Source: Burhinus oedicnemus
Lineage: Eukaryota; Chordata; Aves; Charadriiformes; Burhinidae
NCBI GenBank assembly: GCA_008921705.1
Contig: VFFE01009068.1
Span: 2,589,965 to 2,653,964 of the forward strand
DNA length: 64,000 bases
Direction: 5' to 3'
Positions within the stretch are counted from its first letter, which is position 1, and every line of letters begins with the position of its first letter. A program made the position numbers and the translations under genes. The notes under the pieces were generated by a model. That model was given only the letters and a program-made list of their open reading frames with translations. It was not told the DNA's origin and ran no database searches. Below, piece after piece: positions 40,441 through 51,897 of this stretch.

Positions 40441-43173
40441 TGTTTTCTTCACTGATCAGTTAAGTATTTTTATGACAGTAGCAGTGAATAATCCATCTGT
40501 TAGTGAAAATCTATTTTTTCAGTAAGCAGTAACAAGGTCATAATGTCACTAGTTCAACAGTAACGCTAGCTTACATGTTCAAGGACTGACAGTTGAAATA
40601 AATACAATGTACACAAGAAAATAATCTCTGTAATTAAAGCTGGTGTTAGAAGATAGGTTTTTTCCAAGCTCGACTTTGTTTTCTACGTGCACTTTTTTCT
40701 CTTGTAAATACAAGAACTACTGCACACAGCTGTTTAGACAAAACCCATCGTACTTCTGAAACATTTTTTACTATTTAAGCTAACAAGGCCATGGCTCAAT
40801 CCATAACATTTTGGCCGCCATCACTGGAACCAAAAATTTCAGAATACAATGAAGTACAGGTATGTGAACCTAGAGGAAGAAAATGTCATTGTTTAACTAG
40901 CTGATGGAAAATGTTAGTGCAGTGAGAGAACAGCTTGCATACTGCGATGTCATGTACGGGGCGTCCTTTCCAATTTCGCTTTCCTGCTGCAGTGGCCAGT
41001 GTCCCACCAGCTCTAAAAGGACTAAGATCTCCACTGACTCCATTACTGTCTCTTTTTGCTTTTATTGCTACAATTTCTGAATTTGTATAAAACTGCTCTC
41101 TCTTGCGATCTTACTTCTTGAGTATTTCTTTAAATTTTATTTCATCTATTCTGTTTTAACCTGGTTTTCTCCTACCCTTTTTATATTCTGTCATGCAGCA
41201 AGAATCAACAGAGTGGGGTTTTTTTTACATGTATTTATGAAACAAAACTTTCTCCAGAGTAAAATTAAATTTAAGCTAGTAATTAGTAATTAAAACTATA
41301 TTTGGTTTACTTTCAGCCTGTGTCAATGCTGGTGGACATTCTCCTCATTCATTATTATGTCTTTCAGTTTTTCTCCTCCCTTTTTCACCTTTCATGAGAT
41401 ATCAGCCCCCAGGCTGGGTGAGGGAGGGAAATGCCATCCAGCAGTGTCAAATTAAGCTCCTTTCTCCTTAGTCATCCTCTCTTGCCTATATAGCACTATA
41501 TCTTACATATTGCTGCACTGCAGTGGTCACAGTACACACGCTTCTGGTACAACACGGTGAATGATACCAAGGAATTTATCAGAGTTTTAAAATAATCCTG
41601 TAAAGAAAAGAAAAGGGCAATTTTCAACTGGATTGTTCTTATAGTTGAGTTCATTTTTTACCCTTAGAAATAGCAAAATCTCTGGTTTGTAAATGACTCT
41701 GCAACTTCATTGGATTATTTGGAATTTTATAATATATATTTAGATTGAGTAAATGTTCAGGAACAAGTGGCAATAGAGACAGAACTATGCAAGAGTGTTC
41801 CTATAACAAAAATATTTTCCACTACTGGGACACCTGAATAATATTTGTTTATTTTTATGTAATATTCTTTCCTCAGTTTCAGTCTTGCCACATTCCACTT
41901 TGTTAAGACCTTTTTTGACTTTTCATTCATGTTGAGTTTTTTGCAGGTTTTTTTCCAGGTGGATGAAATGCAACCTAATCTCTTTTACATATAAATTATT
42001 TTTTAGCAAATACAAAGATCCTTTCATTAGACTTCCACCAACGTATGTGGAAAATGTAAGCAAGTTTTTGGGTACGAAAGGTGTACTTCAAATCATAACA
42101 GAAACTGCAGAGTTCACACTTAACTATAAGTTGGGTTCATTGTTCAGAATTTAATTGGATGTGTAACAGACCCTCTGTAAGGAGTAAAGCAATTGTAGAT
42201 TTTGCAGCAGAGTGGATGTCAGGTACAGGGAGACAGAAAGAAGGATTAGAGGATGGTTATCTCTAGAGGGAGAAGAGAGACAGGTCATTTACAGCCTGTG
42301 AGACATCGAGGTGGCTGAGGGAAAGGGAAGTGGTACGTGCCATAATACCGATACCTGCTCTGAGTTCATTGCTTTCTGTATCAGATAGAGTTACAAATTG
42401 TGATTTGATATACGTACTTCAGAAGCACAGGGGTTTTCGCACCTTAGGACATCTGCTGTGAAAAGACTCTCAGGGCCCTGAATCACAAACCATGCTAGAT
42501 GTAACTGCAGCACCTGACAAGTCTGCCAGTCTTAATTATCTTCATTTCTGTTTATAAATTATACACAAGGATATTAACTGCAGTGGCTGAAAAACCAATT
42601 AATTAAAATGATGTAAATATTCATATTTTAACATATTTTTTAAATTTTTAAGTGGAATTTTGGAACAAATTTTATAAATTCAAATTTCTGAAGCTTGCTG
42701 TTCTAATTTTTTTTGCAAATAGTGTTTTTATACAAAGTCAGCATCCCCCTAAAATAAGAAAAAATAAAACAAAAAAGTCCACATTTTGAAAAAACAAACT
42801 GTCTCATAGATATGAAATCCTGAGCTTTAAACTAGTCTCCTATCATCTAGCAATTCTTTCATTAATATTTCTACAATTTGACTTTTCTTATTGAGAATTT
42901 GTATTTTTGTAGTATGTTTGAGTGGGGTATTATGCTATCCCTTGGTTTTTAACACGTCACATGTTGCAGCGATCATAAATTTTATTCCATTTCTCAACTT
43001 CCTTGTTACTTTGGTTTACATGTTATTATCCAGAGACAGGAATGTCTGTAAGTATTTAATAATTTTCCGTATTTTGCTGTTTGGCTAATTCTATTTAATT
43101 TCCTACCTGGCATTCTAATGCTCTTCCAGAAAGGAGATCTTGTGATCTCAGTGAGTTTCTCCTTCATAGAATC

Positions 43174-43934
43174 ATAGAATGGTTTAGGTTGGAAGGGACC
43201 TTAAAGATCATCTAGTCCTAAACCCCTGGCCATGGGCAAGGACACCTCCCACTAGACCTGGTTGATCAAAGCCCCATGCAACACAGCCTTGAACACTTTC
43301 AGGGATGGGGTCTCCACAACTTCCTTGGACAACTTCTTCCAGTGCCTCACCACCCTCAGAGTGAAAAATTTCTTCCCGAGATCTAATCTACATCTACCTT
43401 CTTCCAGTTTGAAGCCATTATCCATTGTCTTATCACTACATGCCTTTGTCAAAAGTCCCTTTCCAGAGTTCTTGCAGGCCCTTTTTAGGTAATGGAAGGC
43501 TGCTATAAGGTGTTCCAGGAGCCTTCTCTTCTCCAGGCTGAACAACCCCAACTCTCTCAGCCCGTCCTAGTCCTCTGATCATCTTTATGGCCCTCCTCTG
43601 GACCCGCTCCAACAGGTCCATGTCCTCTTATGCTGGGGGCTCCAGAGCTGGACACAGTATTCCACGTGGGGTCTCACCAGAGAGCAGAGTAGAGGGGTAG
43701 AATCACCTCCCTTGACCTGCTGACCACGCTCCTTTTGATGCAGCCCAGGATGCGGTTGGCCTTCTGGGCTGCAAGTGTACACCGCCGACTCATATTCAGT
43801 TTTTCATCCACCTGTACCCATAAGTCCTCCTTAGAGCTGGTCTCAATCCACTCATCACCCATCCTGTATTTATGTTTGGGATTGCCCTACGCCAGGTGCA
43901 GGACCTTGCACTTGGCCTTGGAGAACTTCAGTTC
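43174..43934 (-). mobile_element. CR1 LINE fragment (about 760 bp)
   Basis: This is a 5'-truncated CR1 on the minus strand with its tail at about 43174. It covers the C-terminal end of the RT protein. Frames are split: 43965-43674, 43621-43436 and 43551-43252 each carry part (for example MDLLERVQRRAIKMIRGLGR and LFSLEKRRLLEHLIAAF), so small deletions have broken the frame, one of them removing about 15 bases near 43567 compared with the copy at 23.9 kb. It shares several substitutions with that copy, so both probably belong to one subfamily. Confidence 0.95.
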
Positions 43935-46900
43935 ACTTGTAATAGATGATCTAATGTTTTACTAATTATAAATTAAGTTTTGAGTTGGTGACATACATAA
44001 TACATGCCTGTGTCTGATCTGAGTATCAGAAACACTATGTCCATGGCTGCCAGATAAGTCAGCAATTCTCAGTCAAACTACAGATTTAGATTAAACAAAT
44101 TTAAAATTTTCAAGTTCATTTTGTTTAAAAGAGACACTGTGTTTTGGTTTGTCCATCCTCTCAAACCCCACAAAATATTTTGTAAATTTTTTTTTTAAAC
44201 TATCCTTTCACATATTTCCTGGTTCAAATGATCTTCCTGTCCAGATGAAGCCATTTATACAAAAAAATTTCAAAGCAAAACTGTGACAGTTATAAGGCTT
44301 TTCCTTAGCAGTTTAATTTCTACATCATCATTTGTATTTCTCCATCTGTGTTGACAACACAAACTTCAGACACACACTGGCACCATTAGCACCATCCACT
44401 CAGCTGTGTTCAGAGGTCTTGTGAGAGCTTGTGACTTCATACTAACAGGACCATCTCTGCAGGCTTTCAGTCTCCTACACTGATCTCTGAATTCTTGGCC
44501 AATGCAGCCCACTGAGTTTTAGAATTTTAACTATTTCTATTTGTGACCTTCTTAGCAGTCCAGAACAATGCCCACAGCCCTTTACATCCCCTAAAATGTG
44601 GGTTACAGCTTGAGAAGTTGATCCTTCCTTTTTATTTTTATCTCTCTTAGTCCTGAACTCACTCTTTCTCCTCTCTCATGCAATTAATGAAAACATAGTT
44701 CTCATCTTTGTTTCTTCTCCAAATACCTCATATAATTTTCATGAATGCAAGGACCACAGGCAAAAAGTGTTGCTACTATCAGTATTTTGTTTCTAATTTT
44801 CCCTCTATGAGCTAAGTAAATCAATAAATAAGTTAAGCCAGTAGGTCGATGAGAAACTTTCTGTTTTAAGTTGCTCATCTCTACCACACATGACAGTAAA
44901 ACTAGGTCTTTATACATCTTATAAAAAGATAAGCTTGCAAAAGTAAACACTAAATGCAAGTCCGACTTGCTCATGGGAGTTTTGCATTTCCATGGTTCTA
45001 CTTCCTTCTCACACTGTCAGGTGCAGCTGTCAACACTGCTTTGTGTCTCACATACTTTATGCAATATACAGCATGCAAAGCTTTCAAAGTCATCACTTTT
45101 TTCACCAGCCAGACATAAGTGAGGGAGACAAAGGTCTCAGCTCAACAGAGCAAGATGAGAAGTCTGGAGTTCTGCCCCCCCGTTCTGATTCCTCTTACAC
45201 TTTTTTTACAGTTTCATTTCTCCTCATCAATTTTCTTACCTGTAATAAATTGTTACAATGCTTTTACCTGAAAATATGCATAGTATAAACTCAGTCAATC
45301 AGTTTAGTAAGCCAGGTTAATGTGATCATGCCTGATCATAATTTAAATTATCATCTAAGGACCACTATGGCGCAACAAGAATTTCACTGTGATGTCTGCA
45401 GACAGAGGTGGGTAAATGAATTCCTGTGGGTTAAAGATGTACTGAACAAGCTCATTTTTATAAACACTGTTTGGAAGACCTTTCATATTAAAAACATCTG
45501 GAAACGATGTCCTCCATCACAGGAATCAATTAACACATTACTAGTAGTGGTCCCTGAAACAACTGTCATCTCCTTGAAGATGGCACTGTGGAAATGTCTA
45601 ATGGAAATGATAGACAGGTCTCTCTCTAGTACTGTTACTTCAGTTGTGGGCACAGAATATGATAAGCTAGGAAAAACCCTTATGACAGCTTTAAATGAAA
45701 TATTATTGTGGTCCTCTTAGCAGAAATCTAGTAGAAATATATTTTTTTCAGAAAATCAGACCAATCAGGGTACAGTTATGAACAGAGACAAGTCTTTTTT
45801 TCTTTCAAGGACAGTAGCTTTCAAATTCACTGCGTGTATTTCTTTTCCTTTTATTTTATTTTTTCTTTCAAGTTAACTCAGTACTTGTGAATAACACCAA
45901 AATGATAGCCACAGCACTGTGAATTTATTTGTCTAAGAACAGATTCTGCACAAGCAGTGCAAAATTTCCTTCACAGACTGCCCTGTCATCCGGACATTGA
46001 CCTGAGAGGGAAAATAACTGTAAAATCTGAGCGTGCAATCAGAAAGAGGTGTTGATTTAAGCTTGATGGAAGGTGGTTAACATTAATTTCATTATATCAA
46101 AAAACTATCCACTATAAAATGCATAAATGAGTTCTATGCTCGTATTTCAGATGTAGAGGATAAATTATTAGGTTTCAGAAAAGCACTCTGTTCTGGTCAC
46201 AGATACAGAGCTCTGCTTCCTCCAAATCAGCACTCTTTCTGCCTTGATATATGGTGAAACCTCTGAAGATGATGAGGCTTTCTCAGGACTGAGTCAGATA
46301 AAAAATATCATATTGTTATGTGCACCCTGTACTGCCAGAGGCCAGTTGTGACTATTACATTTTTCAGCTGGTGGGGATCATAACAAAAAGGAAAAAATCT
46401 GTAGTAGTTTGTATGCAAGCACATATAATGTAATGGAGGTTTAAAGAACAAAATGTTGCAGTGTTTATAGGTTATTCACTAGCAAGATAATATCCGGCAA
46501 GCTGAGAATATTAAGTAGTTGCACGCTGGCAAACAGAAGAAAAATGGCCATTACCTCGAAGAGGACTTTGCAATCTTTTCCTATGAACCCGGTCTGTGTT
46601 CAGTACAAGTTGCCACATGCCTGTCTCTGCAAGCTTGAGGACAGACAGCAAAAATCCTTACTAAAAGCAACTGTGCAGGTGTGCAGCATAAGAAAGATGT
46701 AATGCATTTACACACTAGGAATGAAAAGACACACATATATAAATGGAAGCATGATACATGTGTAACAACTAAAAACTTTCGTTAACATTATCTTGATAAT
46801 GAACAACCTACAGCGTTCTCATCTATTTTGTTCTCTTGAACTTTCGTTTTATTATGCTGCCTCTGCATGTCACTATTGAAACAGAAAAATAGAGAAAGTT

Positions 46901-48185
46901 TTATAATGTTTTGGTGGGGTTGCACACCCTTAAGCTACCCCTGCGTAAGGGCAATTAAAACTGCTACCTTGTTAGGGGTTATAAACTGTGTCGGGACATG
47001 ACCTTGCTTGAGGATCTGATACTCTGATGATTTCAATCACCATTCAGTGATAGCTTTGTCACAAAAACAGAATCAAGAACTTTTTTATCTTAATCCACAC
47101 ACATGCTGTTTTGCATGGCCTTCTGGAGCTTCACAGTACCAGGAAAACACACAAAGCACAGCAAACTAAGTACATGAGCAAGCCTTATTTTACAGCAAGC
47201 CTTCCAGCACCCTTTCAATTTTCATGGGTCCCATGGAAACACCATATTCCAATGGGTCTGCTTACATGGATCTCTACTAAAGGGGGCTATCTTTTGTTTG
47301 GTAATCTGATGGATTTTTATAGCTCTTCCATATTTCTCAAGCAGGAGATTTCCAAACTTTTATTTAATATTCAGGTTAAATGGCTTTTAATGTGTCAACA
47401 TGAAGCATTATTTCAAGATCTCTGTGGGCTATACTAATCCCCATCAGTTTCTAAACTGTATTTTGATTTGCAACCTGACACTTCTTGATCGTCTTCTAAA
47501 AACAGACATAAAAGGAATTAAATGTGTTGACTGATAACAGCTGACATTATTGTTGTAAATCTGTGTTGTCTTACAGGTGATTTCCAGATTAACTAGTCAC
47601 CCCTAACTGTTTAGTGAAATTGTCAGCTGATTTAATAGACACATTAAACTCCTATTTATAAATTACTGTGACATTGTTAGTGCAGCAGTTCTGTAATAAG
47701 TAATATAAACGTCAATGCACATGTTACTATATTGTGTCTGGCTATGATGGCTGGAAGAAGAAGATAAAACCTCTGTGATTTCAGGTCACAAGAAATATCC
47801 TATGTTTTAGCATATACTTAATATCACTTTAAAATATAACACAGTATTATTACAAAAATAATTATTTTGAATATATATATTTTTGGAATAAAGCTAAATT
47901 ATGGTAAATATAACCCAAATTTATTTCTGCGATCAATCAAGGACTCAATTGCATTTCATACCTTAAAAATTTTCTGTGATTAAAAAAAATTACATAAAAT
48001 CTAAAGATATTGATTAGCCACCGTTGACTGTATTTCAGTATGTTGACAATGGTTTGAATTTATATTCAGCATGGCTTTCACTATCTGGATTTAAAAGCAC
48101 TATTTCTCTAAAGAACTTCTCCCATGCAGTGCACTACCTTCTTTGTGAGCTTTGTGGAAAGTAAGGGGAAAACATTAAAATCTAT

Positions 48186-48258
48186 ATCTTGTTTTTTGGT
48201 TGTTGTTTGGTTTAGGGGTTTTGTTCTTTTGTTTTGTTGTTTTGGGGGTTTTTTTAAG
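48186..48258 (+). repeat. G/T-only low-complexity tract
   Basis: About 70 bases consist almost wholly of G and T, with TTTTG and GGTTT units. No function is evident. Confidence 0.75.
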
Positions 48259-50317
48259 AGATTAGGCAAAGAAGACATGCAAAAACTGGCAGGTTCTTTT
48301 TTCAGATATATTGAAGCAAATAGTTATTTAGATAAAATAAGTTATAATAAATATCGAAAGGATGCTTAGCAGGTAATACACATGGTTGAAAAAAATTATA
48401 ATCTGAAATGAATCACATTATTCTGGAAGCAGATTTTTTGATTTAATGTTACTGATGCACTAATTAAACATCCTAATTTATTTAGTGTTTCACCACCAAG
48501 ATCCTTTCATACTTTATTTATTTATTGGGTAACAGTGGTATATGTTATTCTGCCAAGAAACATCACTATTGCACGTGCTATACTGCAACTAGATCTTTCC
48601 TTACATTTGCAATTTGTAACAGTTCAAAAAAGTCTTAAGAGTTAAAAACATGCCAGGTAAGTCTGTGATGTCATAAATGTTATTCTTAATGAAAATATCC
48701 CATTAGTTCTGAAGTTGCTTATTAGCTCAAATTCAAATATATTGATAATAGTCAATGTTGTGCAAAATTAATATTATTTTGGCAGCTTAGAACTGACCCT
48801 ACATGACTACCCAGACTGTCTTACATAAAGGAGTAAAGACTAATGAACTACAGCGGTACAGCAATAACATTTCTGTCTTCTAAGGTAAAAAGCACAGCAA
48901 TCACATTGCCTGTGCTACAACATTGAATGTGATTAGAGTCCTTGTTTGCATCTTTAACGAGCGGCCAGAACAAAGATATGTGTTAGAGAAAGTGTAGTTT
49001 GTATCAACCAGACATCACAAAGATGCAATTTTTCATTATGTGATCCCCCTCTCTTCAGACTGTAAAACAAACTTATTGTATTATCTTTGTGATATAAACA
49101 TACTGCTTTGTAAATTGTTCTGACCAATATGTTTTAGTTCTTAACACTAATGCCTATATGTGTAATATCCAAGTACATTTCTGGCTGGTTTGTAAAATCA
49201 TCTAGTGAACTACATGTAGTTGTCTTCTGTTTTATTTATACATCCTCTACTCAGAATAGTTGCCTGGAAGGGTAGTAGAGAAAATTAATTTTCTCTGAAT
49301 TTTATTTATATTTAGAAAAAAACTCCACATTCCCAGCTTTTACATTAAAAAAAAAAGGTTAAAACATGGTATTAAAGTAAAAATTGAAGCATGATGCCTC
49401 ATTTTTATGGTAGGTGAATTTGAACCTTACTGTCTAGGGAAGTGGCATTTGGGGACCCAGGAAATGAATTCTTGGCCTCTTATTTGCCTTGAGTAAGGGC
49501 CTTTACTTAAACTGAAAATTATATATAGCATGCAATTATATACTGTGCTACTATTTTTTTAGGTCTGGTTTTCGGCTTTCCTTTCGGAAAACTCTATTTC
49601 CTAAATTCACTCCCCACACCCCTCGAACAGTCGCCTATCAAATTACTTACGCCCTATTACAGAAACAGTAGTCATATAATGAGAGAGAGAATTGTATAAA
49701 TTCTCTGCGTGTCTGAATGTGCATGTCTGCACACAGAGTATAAAAGCCATAATGCAAGAATTTGAATTATGAAGCAATAAAAGGTATTAGAAATACTTGA
49801 AAACAACCAGAAATAAAAGCAAACAATATTCAGGCATAAGACAACAGAGCAAAAAGCAGATATCTTCGTTAGCTGAAAACTGACTTGGAGTAACAGCACT
49901 GATGGCAGAAATGACTGTGCATTCTGGGCTGGAGATTTCTCATTTAAATCTTGTCTCTGATATCAGTCTGACATTCATTGCTAAAAATCAAGAATGCTAT
50001 TACTGTAGATTCAATTAAAGTTAGTAGTGCACCACAAACTTATCTCAGAACTCCCATTTCTTTTGTTTTATTCCAAAATCAAGGATAAGGAAGTAAGACA
50101 AACATAGAAAGGTAGAAAGTAAATGTTATGAACTTGTGCACTAAAAATAATAATAATATCTATAGTGGCTGCATGAGAGGCTGAATGGTGAAGGCAATGA
50201 ACAGAGGGAACTGCTGTCAGTTGAAGATTTGCCTCACCAGAAACAGGTACACATTTATAGCACATTATACTATTTGTCTGTGTCATTTCAACTTTTAAAG
50301 AAAGAGTAAAAAATTAC

Positions 50318-50548
50318 CTTTCCCACATACTGAGGTTCAGAGCCCATGTACTCCTCCAGCACAAAAAATTGATTCCACACCCAGCCTCGTTTGACTCGCT
50401 GAGCAGATGACCTCCTCCCTGGCACTGGGACAACATTTTCTCTTGGCTCTGCTTCAACAGTTTGTTGTGGTTGTGGATGCAGCGGCGTTAGGAGACCTCC
50501 ATCGAACAGGACCCAGAGAAGCAGGGATAAGCAGTTCCTTGTAAGCAT
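50318..50548 (-). CDS. CDH12: Cadherin-12 (CDH12), first coding exon: signal peptide, propeptide and start of EC1
   Basis: This exon encodes residues 1-77 of a classical type II cadherin, a calcium-dependent homophilic adhesion protein of the plasma membrane, expressed mainly in brain. Residues 1 to about 23 form a hydrophobic signal peptide (LSLLLWVLF core). The propeptide follows and ends in RVKR at 51-54, a furin-type cleavage site. The mature protein would begin GWVWNQFF at residue 55; W56 and W58 are the two tryptophans that type II cadherins swap between partner EC1 domains. The match is closest to my memory of human CDH12, including the MLTRNC start, and differs from CDH18, which begins quite differently. 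I chose the ATG at 50548 because an in-frame TAA lies just before a GTG codon 14 codons upstream and no ATG intervenes. Its context is weak (C at -3 and at +4). The exon ends AAG before GTAATT, a phase 0 donor at 50317-50316. Confidence 0.96.
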
Positions 50549-50733
50549 TGGCGATGGCTTCCCCACAGCAAGTAATAAAAACTCCAGCACTTAATGCAGA
50601 GCAGAGGAATCCAGGTTTGAGGTGTCTGTGGCCTCCACCACTTAGCTTCTGATTTTATTGCGGAAATGCTAATGCAGGCATTAATCCTTCTGATGACAAG
50701 GCTTTTGCCGCATTAAATTCCATCTAAAGGGAC
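50549..50733 (-). other. CDH12: Probable CDH12 5' UTR part of the first coding exon
   Basis: This is the sequence immediately upstream of the CDH12 start codon. Reading the minus strand, two acceptor-like sites occur: one ending TTTATAG (exon would start at 50733) and one ending CCCTTTAG (exon would start at 50723), both behind a modest pyrimidine stretch. I see no obvious promoter here, and mammalian CDH12 has separate upstream 5' UTR exons, so this is more likely an internal splice acceptor than a transcription start. The 5' boundary is uncertain by at least tens of bases. The segment contains a short upstream ORF, listed separately. Confidence 0.5.
50655..50723 (-). promoter_or_regulatory. 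Candidate upstream ORF (22 codons) in the CDH12 5' UTR
   Basis: An ATG at 50723-50721 opens a 22-codon frame ending in TAA at 50657-50655, about 105 bases before the CDH12 start. A second, overlapping ATG in another frame opens about 10 codons. If this part of the exon is transcribed, scanning ribosomes would meet these ATGs before the weak-context CDH12 start. The ATG sits right at the candidate acceptor, so whether it is in the mRNA depends on which acceptor is used. Confidence 0.35.
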
Positions 50734-51847
50734 CTATAAAAGAGATTTACATGGCAACATCAAATTACATAAAATTACATTGAAGCGTTCATCAAAACTC
50801 TCACACCTAGTTAGTTTCTAGAGACAGAGAAAAAGATTAGGAATCACAGTTTTAAAAGTGATTGCTATTTTGATTGTAGCAGTGAACTGCTCTAGAACAT
50901 TGTACAGTTATTACAGAAATAGCTCATCCTTGCTCTGTTTAGCATTACTGTTGCGACTGTCTGAGGACAGGCCCGTAGCCTTTGCTTTATGACCCAGTTA
51001 TCACACAAAACTGTTACGCATCAGTGATGTCAAAAATATTTACTCCAGATTTACACAGAAAATACTGGGGAAGAGGGGACCCACACTTCCATCCTACTGT
51101 CCAGAGCAGGAATGTTTTTCTTGTTGTCTCTGCCAGAAAAGCATCTTGGAAGCATCCCCTTCTGTCTGTGGGTGGACTTGGACAAAGTTTATACTGAACT
51201 TTGGACTCTGGAGGATAGATTTGTGTGAATTTCATGGGAAATAAAAAAATGGGAAATGGTGCCCATGCAGCTAAATACCACAAAGCTGCCAACAAATGAT
51301 ATGAAGTCTATGACTGACATTCTCTTCTCACACCAAGCCTTGTACCAAAATGATAGCTGTGTTGTTCTTCAGGACTACTGTAAAGTACATTAAAAAATGC
51401 ATTCCTGATACATGGAGAAAATGATAGAACTGTAGTCAGTGCGGAAAATGAAACAACACAGAAGCCAATAAGATAAGACAGTGACACTCATTTATACTGA
51501 CAAATGCCAGGTACACAGATTAAAAATAAATCAGTGCTAACTAACTACAGGGCTGAGACAGAACTATCACATCAAGGTGACAATTAAAACTGTGGTGATC
51601 CTTGTAGCAGCCAAATGCCATCAGCAAAGAAGAAATAAAAACAACAAACAAACCAAAAGCAAAACCTAAAGGAATTGTTATGGTCTCCCATTGCTCTGTT
51701 TATACTAGCACAGACCATTTTAGCAGAAAGACAGATAGGAAAATATACTGTGTTTTCTAGCCACAGTATAATTAACCGAGGTGCTTTCTTTTTGTATTTA
51801 TGAAATGCTCTGACTCATTGCCTGTAATTAATAAAATGACAGTGCTA

Positions 51848-51897
51848 AAGGATGTAAATATTTAAATATTAGGGATGTAAATTTCTAAATATTATGG
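51848..51897. repeat. Imperfect 24-bp tandem duplication
   Basis: Two adjacent AT-rich units, each starting GGATGTAAAT and ending AAATATTA, with a few differences. Confidence 0.7.

Larger units (their letters stand above)
14513..50317 (-). other. CDH12: CDH12 intron between the first and second coding exons (about 35.8 kb)
   Basis: The intron is bounded by a GT donor at 50317 and an AG acceptor at 14513 on the minus strand. Inside are CR1 fragments, one solo LTR, simple repeats, a CpG-rich patch and a few unexplained structures, all listed separately. I see nothing supportable in 14550-17700, 24600-26560, 30050-36400 (apart from short simple repeats), 40450-43170 or 43940-50310 (apart from a T/G-rich tract near 48.2 kb). 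Open frames of 100-132 codons there (for example 45322-45720 and 31567-31962) resemble no family I know. Confidence 0.9.

Noticed and set aside
45322..45720. Longest non-repeat frame on the plus strand (132 codons)
   Set aside because: No recognisable domain or composition, no splice or promoter context, and frames of this length occur by chance in a 36-kb intron.
50549..50590. N-terminal extension of CDH12 starting at 50590
   Set aside because: The codon at 50590 is GTG, not ATG, directly after an in-frame TAA. The real start is the ATG at 50548.
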